From: Candidatus Brocadia sp.
GTDB lineage: Bacteria; Planctomycetota; Brocadiia; Brocadiales; Brocadiaceae
Assembly (NCBI GenBank): GCA_030837935.1
Contig: JAUQXU010000397.1
Span: 1-7,445, forward strand
Direction of reading: 5' to 3'
Length of the DNA: 7,445 nucleotides
A model generated the notes under the pieces. That model did not search any database. It saw only the letters and a list, made by a program, of their open reading frames with translations, and was not told the origin of the DNA. How positions within the stretch are numbered: position 1 is the first letter of the stretch; each line of letters opens with the position of its first letter. Below, in pieces: positions 1-6,557 of the stretch. Both the position numbers and the translations under genes were made by a program.

Positions 1-10
1 TAAAGATTTT

Positions 11-664
11 ATGATGAAAAAATTAAAATTCTTTGTGGTAGGAATTCTTGGTTCTTGGCTCATAAAATTATTGGCCTTTACCATCCGTATTCAAGACGAC
101 CCAAGGGGATTTAATGAAAAGATCACAACCACGCATGCTATTTACACCTTCTGGCATTGCCTGATGCTTGTCCCTGCCTATGTGGGCCGGCACAAAAACA
201 TACAGGTACTCATTAGCCAGCACTCCGACGGTGAATATATCGCACAAGTAATAAAAAGGCTTGGCTTCGGCGTCATACGAGGGTCAACAACGAGAGGTGG
301 CGCAAGGGCAGTAAAGGCTATGGTTGATAAAATTCGTGACGGACATCCTGTTGCAATTACCCCCGACGGGCCACGGGGGCCGCGATTGGTTGTTCAGTCT
401 GGAAGCATCTATCTCAGCCAAAAAACAAGGCTCCCTATTATCCCGACTACCGTTGGGTTATCTCGGTACTGGAAACTCCCTAGCTGGGACGAATTTCGTA
501 TCCCAAAGCCATTTTCTCGGGCATTAATAATGTATGGCAACCCCATCCATATTCCACCCAACCTCACTGAGGAAGAGATGGAATATTATCGGCTTTTGGT
601 AGAAAAAATTATGAAAGAAATGACAGAAAGGGCTGATATATTGGTGCGGAAAAAAATCGGGTAA
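11..664 (+). CDS. DUF374 / lysophospholipid acyltransferase family protein
   Basis: The 217-residue product looks like the DUF374 branch of the lysophospholipid acyltransferase superfamily. Members are thought to transfer acyl chains to lipid acceptors at the inner membrane; the exact substrate is not known. Visible marks are a basic N-terminus with a short hydrophobic stretch (about residues 7-24), a Phe-Trp-His motif at 47-49, Gln-His-Ser-Asp-Gly at 70-74, a Thr-Arg-Gly-Gly segment near residues 94-97 and the diagnostic TPDGPRGP at 117-124. The length is normal for the family. The start is one of two adjacent ATGs (11 or 14). No clear Shine-Dalgarno site is visible in the ten bases available upstream. 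TAA at 1-3 could be the stop of a preceding gene, which would make this the distal gene of an operon, but the window cannot show that. Family assignment is firm; biochemical role is inferred. Confidence 0.9.
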   Translation: MMKKLKFFVVGILGSWLIKLLAFTIRIQDDPRGFNEKITTTHAIYTFWHCLMLVPAYVGRHKNIQVLISQHSDGEYIAQVIKRLGFGVIRGSTTRGGARAVKAMVDKIRDGHPVAITPDGPRGPRLVVQSGSIYLSQKTRLPIIPTTVGLSRYWKLPSWDEFRIPKPFSRALIMYGNPIHIPPNLTEEEMEYYRLLVEKIMKEMTERADILVRKKIG

Positions 665-686
665 ATCACACTGCTTGAATTGAGCA

Positions 687-720
687 ATTTGAATGATGAT
701 TTTCAAATATTTTATAATTT
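687..720 (+). terminator. possible weak terminator after the DUF374 gene
   Basis: A perfect 7-bp stem (ATTTGAA at 687-693, TTCAAAT at 702-708) has an 8-base loop and is followed by an AT-rich tail containing T runs (710-713, 718-722). The stem is all A/T except one G-C pair, so it would be a weak intrinsic terminator. It lies 23 bases after the stop codon and just before the candidate promoter of the next unit. Confidence 0.35.
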
Positions 721-723
721 TTC

Positions 724-752
724 TTGACATAAATTACGATGCATGCTTGAAT
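724..752 (+). promoter_or_regulatory. candidate sigma-70 promoter of the riboswitch leader
   Basis: TTGACA (724-729) matches the -35 consensus exactly. After a 17-base spacer comes TTGAAT (747-752), a 4/6 match to the -10 box. Transcription would start near 759, about 25 bases before the aptamer core, which is a natural position for a riboswitch leader. The placement is by eye only. Confidence 0.55.
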
Positions 753-782
753 GGAAAACAGTTATTTATGAAATAATAATAC

Positions 783-880
783 ATCACGATAAAGGCAAAC
801 CTTGAGTAATCAGGGGGCGCAAAGCAAAGGGTCTTCCCTAGAGTAGAACCCAAAAGCACGAAGATAGCCTTGCTGCCGAA
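783..880 (+). ncRNA. cyclic di-GMP-I (GEMM-I) riboswitch aptamer
   Basis: This cis-regulatory RNA binds a cyclic dinucleotide and controls the gene downstream. The conserved 5' block CACGATAAAGGCAAACC (785-801) leads into the P2 stem CCTTGA/TCAGGG (800-805, 810-815). P2 is capped by GTAA (806-809), a GNRA tetraloop of the kind that docks into the other arm. The invariant CGCAAAGC follows (818-825). The second arm has an outer helix, GCAA(A)GG 824-830 with CCTTGC 868-873, an asymmetric internal loop with TAG (865-867), and an inner helix TCTTC 832-836 with GAAGA 860-864. The conserved 3' end GCCGA is at 875-879. Against Vibrio Vc2 (alignment from memory), G794 corresponds to G20, A821 to the intercalating A47, and C876 to the ligand-pairing C92. 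A G at position 20 suggests c-di-GMP rather than cGAMP. The basal P1 helix is weak or absent by eye. The regulated gene is the CHRD protein starting at 1142. Confidence 0.93.
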
Positions 881-918
881 GATTTTCCGTTGAACATCTT
901 TGCAGTAAGGCTTTTTTT
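866..918 (+). terminator. riboswitch-controlled intrinsic terminator
   Basis: The arms 866-883 and 896-912 form a 17-bp helix with one bulged base (C877) and two G-T wobbles, a 12-base loop (884-895), and a run of seven T at 912-918. The 5' arm reuses aptamer bases: the 3' strand of the outer second-arm helix (868-873) and the ligand-contacting C876. Aptamer and terminator are therefore mutually exclusive. The simplest reading is an ON switch: ligand-bound RNA blocks the terminator and allows transcription into the CHRD gene, while free RNA terminates. Confidence 0.88.
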
Positions 919-1141
919 GTTTCTACGCCGATTCCAAAAACTGTTTTAGTTATATCTAATCCGTTATGTGAGAATAAAAGCTTTTTGCAGAAAGGAGGGG
1001 AAATTGGGCATTCTTTGATTATTAATTGATATTCGTGCTTTTGTATTTAGTATGAAAGTTTAAAAAGAGTACCACTATTTGACAGATCGCAAACATATCA
1101 TTTACTTCCTTTCAAGAACCTATTATCCAGGGAGAAGCAAG
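919..1141 (+). other. long 5' leader between riboswitch terminator and CHRD start
   Basis: This AT-rich stretch of 223 bases has no convincing gene. It contains a near-perfect but orphan Shine-Dalgarno sequence (AAAGGAGGGG, 991-1000). Five bases after its AAAGGAGG core, a TTG at 1004 opens only a four-codon frame ending in TGA at 1016-1018. A consensus -35 box, TTGACA (1079-1084), is followed after 16 bases by TTTACT (1101-1106), a 4/6 -10 match. If real, this promoter would start transcription near 1113 and bypass the riboswitch. A second weak pair, TTGATA 1026-1031 and TAGTAT 1048-1053, is also visible. All of these are by-eye candidates. Confidence 0.45.
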
Positions 1142-1693
1142 ATGGAAAAGATTTTTAGGAACATTGCAGGCATGGCTATTGCCAGCACAAAGATGTCAAA
1201 AACCGGACTCATCAGTTCGGTTATATTCATATTTGCTCTTACGATTTCGCTAGTTCCGTCGAGTGTATATAGCCAAGAGGGTAAAGGCGTAAAGGCATTT
1301 ACTGCCATTCTGAACGGTGGTCAGGAAGTTCCAATAAATGAAAGTCCTGCTTTTGGTGTTGCATTTATGACTTTTGAAGACGATGAAAAAATCCTCCACT
1401 ATTCGATAACCTATACCGATGTCTTCTTAGTTGGGGCAGAAACCGCGGCACACTTCCATGCACCTGCCAATCCGGGAGAGAATGCATCTATTATCTTTCC
1501 GATAACGCCAGTTCCCGGCAATCCCAAAAATGGAAGTGTAGGACCGCTCACCGGAAAACAGATTGGGGAATTGAAAAGAGGGTTATTCTACCTCAACATT
1601 CACACCGATGCGTTTCCAGGAGGGGAGATCAGAGGACAGGTTCTTCCTGTTCGAGGACTAAATTACAAAGAAGCAAGTGAAGGTGAAGAGTAA
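1142..1693 (+). CDS. secreted CHRD-domain protein
   Basis: The 183-residue exported protein consists almost entirely of one CHRD domain, a fold named after chordin and found in many bacterial envelope proteins; its biochemical role is poorly known. A signal peptide is visible: basic residues at 17 and 20, a hydrophobic core about 22-38, and a probable cleavage after Ser44 (Val-Tyr-Ser before Gln). The domain runs about 50-168, with the N-terminal Leu-Asn-Gly-Gly-Gln-Glu-Val-Pro block (57-64), the His-Phe-His-Ala-Pro motif (104-108) and the C-terminal signature IHTDAFPGGEIRGQV (153-167). The tail is acidic. The ATG at 1142 is preferred because AGGGAG (1129-1134) sits 7 bases upstream; the longer frame from TTG 1079 lacks this and overlaps a promoter-like box. 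A Met at residue 18 would give a shorter, more typical signal peptide but has no clear ribosome binding site. The gene lies downstream of the riboswitch-terminator and is the only gene before the convergent PPDK. Confidence 0.9.
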   Translation: MEKIFRNIAGMAIASTKMSKTGLISSVIFIFALTISLVPSSVYSQEGKGVKAFTAILNGGQEVPINESPAFGVAFMTFEDDEKILHYSITYTDVFLVGAETAAHFHAPANPGENASIIFPITPVPGNPKNGSVGPLTGKQIGELKRGLFYLNIHTDAFPGGEIRGQVLPVRGLNYKEASEGEE

Positions 1694-1711
1694 TATTTAA
1701 ATAGTACAAGT

Positions 1712-1747
1712 CCATAGCCTCTAAGGGCAATCCCTCAGAGGCTATGG
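1712..1747. terminator. hairpin between convergent CHRD and PPDK genes
   Basis: The arms 1712-1727 and 1732-1747 pair over 16 bp with a single A-C mismatch, around a CAAT loop. It lies 18 bases after the CHRD stop and about 55 bases beyond the PPDK stop. No T run follows on either strand, so it is not a canonical intrinsic terminator; it may still act as a bidirectional terminator or an mRNA 3'-end stabiliser. A smaller hairpin, CCGC-TTTA-GCGG (1789-1800), sits directly beyond the PPDK stop and also lacks a T run. Confidence 0.6.
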
Positions 1748-1802
1748 TTCATAAGCTTGAAAAACTTTATAGGGAAAGATTAAATTTTCCGCTTTAGCGG
1801 TA

Positions 1803-4571
1803 TCAAACAGTTGCCTGTGATATTGGCTGTTGTAACGACGCCTGTGCTGCTGCAAGCCGGGCAATGGGTACCCGAAATGGCGAACAACTCACGTAGTTCA
1901 TTCCGACCTTATGGCAGAAGGAGATAGTTTGTGGATTTCCACCGTGCTCGCCGCAGATACCTACCTTTAACGCCGGCCGTGTGCTTCGCCCCCGCTTAAT
2001 CCCGATTTCTATCAATTGTCCGACACCCTCCTGATCCAATACCTGGAATGGGTCTTTCTCAAGAATGCCTTTTTCCATGTAGTCTGGCACGAAGGAACCC
2101 ACATCATCACGGCTAAAGCCAAATGTCATCTGAGTTAGGTCGTTGGTTCCAAAGGAAAAGAATTCGGCGTGCTTTGCGATCTTATCCGCTATCAGGACTG
2201 CTCGTGGAAGCTCAATCATGGTTCCTACCATATACTCAATCTGCATACCTTTCTTCTGCATAACGTCTTTGGCGATTCTATGAACATCGTCCCTTAATAT
2301 ACTGAACTCCTGTTCGGTACTAATGATCGGCAACATGATCTCCGGATATACAGAAACGCCTTTTTTCTTCACATTGCAGGCGGCCTCAATAATAGCCTGT
2401 ACCTGCATGTCGTAGATTTCCGGATATGTGACACCGAGCCTGCAACCGCGGTGTCCTAACATGGGATTCAATTCGTGAAGCGCCGATACCTTGTCTTGTA
2501 CCTCTTTCAGACTGATCTTCATCTGTTTTGCCATTTCTTTCTGGTTGTATTCTTCCTGCGGCAAAAATTCATGAAGAGGCGGGTCGAGGAGCCTTATCGT
2601 AACCGGAAGTCCATTCATTGTCGTGAATATCTGTTCAAAATCCCGGCGCTGCATGGGAAGTAATTTTTTAAGCGCTGACGTATACAATTTGAGAGGTTCT
2701 TTGAGCTCTTGTCTGGCTTGCATTAATTCCTTTTTAATCGAGCTTGTTTTGTTATTTGCCGCCTTTGCTAGTTCCTTCTCCAACGCTGCAATCTTTGCCT
2801 TTAAGTTTTTTACATCCGGGGCGGATAGGATCATCTGACGGACAGAGTCAATCCTGTGTTCTCCAAAAAACATGTGCTCCGTCCTGCAGAGCCCAATACC
2901 CTCTGCACCTAACTCAAGCGCCTTTTTTGCATCCGTTGGGGTATCGGCATTTGTTCTTATCTTGAGTTTGCGGACTTCATCAGCCCATTCCATAAGTGTT
3001 GCAAAGTCTCCGCTCAATCCAGGCTCAATAGTAGAAACCTGACCTAACATTACTTCGCCGGTACTGCCATCTATTGAGATGTAGTCTCCTTTTTTTATCA
3101 CCTTTCCATTTACCGTAAAGGTCTGGTTCTTATAATCTACATTTAACGCACCACATCCTGCGACACAGCATTTACCCATACCCCTCGCCACCACGGCGGC
3201 GTGCGAGGTCATACCGCCACGCGTTGTTAAAATACCCTTTGACGCGTGCATTCCACCGATATCTTCCGGGGATGTTTCCTTTCTTACCAGAATTACCTTT
3301 TCTTTCTTTTCGGCCAACTTTTCTGCATCCTCAGCGCTAAAAACTACCTTTCCTGTCGCTGCGCCTGGTGAGGCAGGAAGGCCGGTGGCAATAATCTCTT
3401 TTTTTGCTTTGGGATCAAAGGTTGGGTGTAATAACTGATCGAGTTGGCTTGGGTCAATACGGGAAATAGCGGTTTTTTTGTCTATAAGCCCATCTTTGGT
3501 CATATCAACTGCAAACTTGATGGCGGCCTTAGCGGTACGCTTGCCGGTTCTGGTTTGCAGCATAAACAGTCGGTTTTCCTGAATCGTAAATTCTATGTCC
3601 TGGACATCTTTAAAGTGGTTTTCCAATATATTTTTATAAGTAACAAGCTGTTTATAAACCTCGGACATTTCTTTTTCAAGATTAACAATTGGTTCTGGTG
3701 TGCGGATTCCCGCAACAACGTCCTCGCCCTGGGCATTGATAAGGAATTCGCCATAGAATTTGTTTTCACCCGTTGAAGGATTCCTGGTGAAGCATACCCC
3801 GGTGGCAGAGTGATTTCCCATATTCCCGAAGACCATGGCCTGAATGTTCACTGCCGTTCCAAGGAGTCCTTTGATTTCATAGAGTTGCCGATATTTAACG
3901 GCCCGCGGATTATTCCATGATGCAAATACGGCATCTATTGCCTTCTGGAGTTGTACTTTTGGATCGGTTGGAAAGTTTTCGCGGGTCTTTTTTTTGTAAA
4001 CAGATTTAAACTCTTCGACAATTTTTTTTAATTGATCAGACGTCAGCTCTGTGTCGCTTTTTACCCGTGTCTTCTTTTTGTATTTATCAAGAATCTCTTC
4101 AAAATAATGCCGATCAACACCCATAACGACATCACCAAACATCGTGATAAACCGCCGGTAAGCATCCCACACAAAACGTTCGTTGCCGGTCTTTTTAATA
4201 AGCCCGGCAACGGCATCCGGAGTTAATCCCAGGTTTAAAACCGTATCCATCATACCCGGCATGGACGCTGCTGCACCACTCCGCACAGAAACCAGTAAAG
4301 GATTGTTCGGATCACCCAATCTGGCCCCCATAAGTTTCTCCAGACGGGAAAGATTCTGTTCTATCTGTTTGGCAAGACCATTGGGGTACTGTTTATTATT
4401 CTTATAATACGCATCGCAAACCTCAGTCGTTATAGTAAACCCGGGAGGAACGGGAATACCCAGATTGGTCATTTCTGCAAGATTAGCTCCCTTGCCACCG
4501 AGCAGGTGTTTCATGTCAGACCTCCCATCAGCAGAGCCATTGCCAAAGAAATAGACATACTTGGGTGCCAT
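1803..4571 (-). CDS. ppdK: pyruvate, phosphate dikinase (PPDK)
   Basis: This cytoplasmic enzyme of 922 residues interconverts ATP + phosphate + pyruvate and AMP + PPi + PEP, linking glycolysis and gluconeogenesis. All domains are present. The ATP-grasp domain has GGKGANLAEM (25-34), an Arg97-containing block SVRSGAAASMPG (95-106) and LQTR (338-341). The swivelling domain has GGMTSHAAVVARG with phosphoryl-carrier His457 and, two residues earlier, Thr455, the site phosphorylated by PPDK regulatory proteins in other organisms. The TIM-barrel PEP/pyruvate domain has LCRTEH with Arg563, the LDPPLHEF block, a GHRGCRLG block, FGTNDLTQM and GICGEHGGNP with catalytic Cys873. The protein is about 45 residues longer than the roughly 875-residue clostridial enzyme, mostly from a Lys/Glu/Ala-rich insertion at about 584-631. 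The ATG at 4571 is chosen over an ATG at 4604 because AAAGGAG lies seven bases upstream on the minus strand and the product then begins MAPKYVYFFG, as in homologues. It is monocistronic in this window. Confidence 0.97.
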   Translation of the reverse strand: MAPKYVYFFGNGSADGRSDMKHLLGGKGANLAEMTNLGIPVPPGFTITTEVCDAYYKNNKQYPNGLAKQIEQNLSRLEKLMGARLGDPNNPLLVSVRSGAAASMPGMMDTVLNLGLTPDAVAGLIKKTGNERFVWDAYRRFITMFGDVVMGVDRHYFEEILDKYKKKTRVKSDTELTSDQLKKIVEEFKSVYKKKTRENFPTDPKVQLQKAIDAVFASWNNPRAVKYRQLYEIKGLLGTAVNIQAMVFGNMGNHSATGVCFTRNPSTGENKFYGEFLINAQGEDVVAGIRTPEPIVNLEKEMSEVYKQLVTYKNILENHFKDVQDIEFTIQENRLFMLQTRTGKRTAKAAIKFAVDMTKDGLIDKKTAISRIDPSQLDQLLHPTFDPKAKKEIIATGLPASPGAATGKVVFSAEDAEKLAEKKEKVILVRKETSPEDIGGMHASKGILTTRGGMTSHAAVVARGMGKCCVAGCGALNVDYKNQTFTVNGKVIKKGDYISIDGSTGEVMLGQVSTIEPGLSGDFATLMEWADEVRKLKIRTNADTPTDAKKALELGAEGIGLCRTEHMFFGEHRIDSVRQMILSAPDVKNLKAKIAALEKELAKAANNKTSSIKKELMQARQELKEPLKLYTSALKKLLPMQRRDFEQIFTTMNGLPVTIRLLDPPLHEFLPQEEYNQKEMAKQMKISLKEVQDKVSALHELNPMLGHRGCRLGVTYPEIYDMQVQAIIEAACNVKKKGVSVYPEIMLPIISTEQEFSILRDDVHRIAKDVMQKKGMQIEYMVGTMIELPRAVLIADKIAKHAEFFSFGTNDLTQMTFGFSRDDVGSFVPDYMEKGILEKDPFQVLDQEGVGQLIEIGIKRGRSTRPALKVGICGEHGGNPQTISFCHKVGMNYVSCSPFRVPIARLAAAQASLQQPISQATV

Positions 4572-4639
4572 CCAGCTACTCCTTTCTACATAATATAATA
4601 TCAATACACATGAAGAGCATGACTTATATGATTAAAATG

Positions 4640-4667
4640 AAGATAAAAAGGTTATTTATGCTATCAA
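4640..4667 (-). promoter_or_regulatory. candidate PPDK promoter
   Basis: On the minus strand, TTGATA (4667-4662; 5/6 to the -35 box) is followed after 16 bases by TATCTT (4645-4640; 4/6 to the -10 box), giving a leader of about 60 bases. A competing pair is TTGCGC (4686-4681) and TAGCAT (4663-4658), spaced by 17. A perfect 10-bp palindrome, ATTCATGAAT (4691-4700), lies just upstream of both and could be a regulator site. All are by-eye matches in AT-rich sequence. Confidence 0.3.
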
Positions 4668-4727
4668 AAACGAGGTTCACGCGCAAGAAAATTCATGAAT
4701 GAACTTCATTATTCCTCTCCATTGGCA

Positions 4728-4781
4728 CAAGAATCAAGGACGGGGCTTAGCATGTATGGCGGTGCGGAAAGATGATTCTTG
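4728..4781. repeat. inverted repeat with 36-base spacer
   Basis: CAAGAATCA (4728-4736) is repeated inverted as TGATTCTTG (4773-4781), a perfect 9-bp match around a G-rich 36-base spacer that stands out from the AT-rich surroundings. Within the spacer, GCAT/GTGC can form a small inner stem. It could be a structured leader, a protein-binding site or the ends of a degenerate small element. There is no adjacent T run, so it is not an obvious terminator. Confidence 0.5.
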
Positions 4782-4901
4782 CAAAATTTAATAATATCAA
4801 AAGTTATATGAAAATGGGAAAAAATATGATACCATAACGCACAAAGCCACAACCAAAAAGAGTTACTGAATACCAAATAACAAATTCAGAGTTTAAAAAC
4901 G

Positions 4902-5096
4902 ATGGGACAGGCCGTCAAGATAACCGAAATCCTCAGAAATCAGAATTTTTTAAAACTCTGGATCGGCCAGATAGTATCCGCCCTCGGCGACCGATTCCAT
5001 CAAATGGCTTTACTGGGATTAATCATACAAAAAGGGGGAAATGTTGGGGAAGAGTTATCTAAAATTACCTTTTGGAGCGTCTTCCCCTTTTTTTAA
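4902..5096 (+). pseudogene. MFS transporter, N-terminal remnant
   Basis: The 64-codon frame resembles the first segment of a Major Facilitator Superfamily permease: a short cytoplasmic N-terminus, then Arg-Asn-Gln-Asn-Phe-Leu-Lys-Leu-Trp-Ile-Gly-Gln (12-23), a first membrane helix ending with Leu-Gly-Asp-Arg-Phe-His-Gln (28-34), and the start of a second helix (Phe-Trp-Ser-Val-Phe-Pro-Phe-Phe). An intact transporter needs roughly 350 more residues. The frame stops after the seven-base T run at 5088-5094. Neither alternative frame in 5097-5212 continues as transporter sequence, so a simple homopolymer frameshift does not restore it; a large deletion is more likely. No good ribosome binding site precedes the ATG. 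It is probably the relic of a gene that once stood before the UMF1 transporter. Whether the short peptide is still made cannot be told. Confidence 0.65.
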
Positions 5097-5212
5097 TGAA
5101 TCACATTGCCCGCAGAATTGTCACCCAAATCCCTTCGATCTCTCGTTAACTCGTGTTTTACTATTCGTAATTACAACGCAGAACTTTTTATGAGAAAGCA
5201 GCGGAATAGCCA

Positions 5213-6517
5213 ATGCAGCTCGATGACAAGAAAGCGATCTTCGGATGGATCATGTATGATTGGGCCAATTCGGCCTTTGCCACAACGATCATGGCTGGAT
5301 TTTTTCCGATTTTTTTAAAACAATTCTGGAGTGCCAGCGCTGATACCACCGTAAGTACTGCAAGATTAGGACTTGCAAATTCTATTGCCGGCATTACTGT
5401 GGGTCTGTCAGCTCCTGTATTGGGTGCTATTGCTGACAAAGGAACATCAAAAAAGAAGTTTCTTCTTTTTTTCGCTTACATGGGCGTGGTGATGACTTCT
5501 TCCCTATACACGGTTTCAAAGGGTAATTGGCCTATTGCTGTCATGTTGTATGTCCTGGCAACCATTGGGTTCTCCGGAGGTAACATTTTCTATGACGCAT
5601 TGATCACTGGTGTTGCATCTGAGAAGAAGATAGATTTTGTTTCTGCTTTGGGTTTTTCTCTGGGGTATCTGGGGGGTGGTATACTTTTCACTCTAAATGT
5701 ATGGATGACCCGCAGTCCTGAAACATTCGGATTTGCAGATGCTGGAGAAACTATAAAATTCTCATTCCTCTCCGTAGGTATCTGGTGGGCAGTCTTTTCG
5801 GTTCCGCTATTCCTCTTTGTGAAAGAGCCAAGAAATGAAAAAGCTAATTCGGCTACAGGTATAAGCATGGTGAAGGCGGGTTTTGCTCAATTAAAAGAGA
5901 CTTTTCATAAGATCCGACATTTGAAAACCATTTTTTTGTTCCTTGTCGCTTACTGGCTCTATATTGATGGTGTAAATACAATTGTACACATGGCGGTGGA
6001 TTATGGCATTTCCATTGGCTTCGAATCCAGCGACTTAATCGTTGCATTGCTCGTCACCCAGTTCGTTGGTTTTCCAGCCGCCATAGTATTTGGTTACCTT
6101 GGGGTTAAGATAGGCGCCAGGCGTGCCATTTTTATCGCCATTGCAGTTTATCTGTTTGTTTCCATCTGGGGTGCCTTTATTCAAAGCAAAAAAGAGTTTT
6201 TTATCCTCGCCGTTATCGTTGGTCTGGTCCAAGGAGGTATTCAGGCACTAAGTCGCTCATATTATGCAAAAATAATCCCTGTCGACAAATCAGCTGAGTA
6301 CTTTGGCTTCTATAATATGCTCGGCAAATTCTCAGTTGTTATCGGCCCGGTCCTCATTGGGGGAGTCGGTCTACTAGTAAAATCTATGGGTTACAGTAGT
6401 AATATTGCATCACGAGCAGGCATCATATCGGTTTCGTTCTTCTTCATAGCAGGCGGAACTCTATTCTATTTTGTACATGAAGAGAAGGGAAGAGACGAGG
6501 CTAAATATTTGTCTTAA
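5213..6517 (+). CDS. UMF1/Atg22-like MFS transporter
   Basis: This 434-residue inner-membrane permease belongs to the UMF1 family of the Major Facilitator Superfamily, related to the yeast vacuolar effluxer Atg22; bacterial substrates are not established. The family's N-terminal signature YDWANSAFATT is at 15-25, followed by a first helix. Many hydrophobic segments are spread along the chain, consistent with 11-12 membrane helices, with a charged cytoplasmic loop near the middle (about 204-240). The second-half signature ALSRSYYAKIIP...AEYFGFYNMLGKF (about 344-374) is clear. Length is normal. The ATG at 5213 is the first possible start, since an in-frame TAG lies at 5207-5209; only a weak purine-rich stretch precedes it. 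The PlsC-like gene follows 40 bases later on the same strand with no terminator between, suggesting co-transcription. Confidence 0.93.
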   Translation: MQLDDKKAIFGWIMYDWANSAFATTIMAGFFPIFLKQFWSASADTTVSTARLGLANSIAGITVGLSAPVLGAIADKGTSKKKFLLFFAYMGVVMTSSLYTVSKGNWPIAVMLYVLATIGFSGGNIFYDALITGVASEKKIDFVSALGFSLGYLGGGILFTLNVWMTRSPETFGFADAGETIKFSFLSVGIWWAVFSVPLFLFVKEPRNEKANSATGISMVKAGFAQLKETFHKIRHLKTIFLFLVAYWLYIDGVNTIVHMAVDYGISIGFESSDLIVALLVTQFVGFPAAIVFGYLGVKIGARRAIFIAIAVYLFVSIWGAFIQSKKEFFILAVIVGLVQGGIQALSRSYYAKIIPVDKSAEYFGFYNMLGKFSVVIGPVLIGGVGLLVKSMGYSSNIASRAGIISVSFFFIAGGTLFYFVHEEKGRDEAKYLS

Positions 6518-6557
6518 AAAGCCCCTGATTAATTGGGACGTGGATTTCCACAAATTT

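Larger units (their letters stand above)
4572..4901. other. divergent intergenic region between PPDK and the MFS remnant
   Basis: These 330 bases hold no supportable gene on either strand. They contain the PPDK ribosome binding site, the candidate PPDK promoter, the palindrome at 4691-4700 and the inverted repeat at 4728-4781. The last 100 bases (about 4800-4901) are strongly A-rich, and no convincing promoter or Shine-Dalgarno site precedes the ATG at 4902. Confidence 0.6.

Noticed and set aside
1079..1141. N-terminal extension of the CHRD protein from a TTG start at 1079
   Set aside because: The extension has no ribosome binding site, while ATG 1142 has AGGGAG at good spacing. The extension would also place 21 polar residues before the signal peptide.
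3444..3776. 110-codon open frame on the + strand opposite PPDK
   Set aside because: It is antisense to strongly conserved PPDK coding sequence, has no family resemblance and no ribosome site. The other + frames within 2475-4407 were rejected for the same reasons.
4728..4781. CRISPR or IS-end interpretation of the inverted repeat
   Set aside because: There is only one pair, no direct repeats, no spacer array, no transposase fragment and no visible target-site duplication.
5088..5212. Simple frameshift at the T run as the cause of the broken MFS gene
   Set aside because: Both other frames after 5094 were read: one stops after about 16 codons and the other lacks MFS-like motifs. A shift of one or two bases would not restore a transporter.
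6471..6557. Upstream starts for the PlsC-like protein (TTG 6471, ATG 6477)
   Set aside because: They overlap the end of the transporter gene, lack a ribosome site and add a charged, non-conserved extension. ATG 6558 gives the usual family length, though it too lacks a strong ribosome site.
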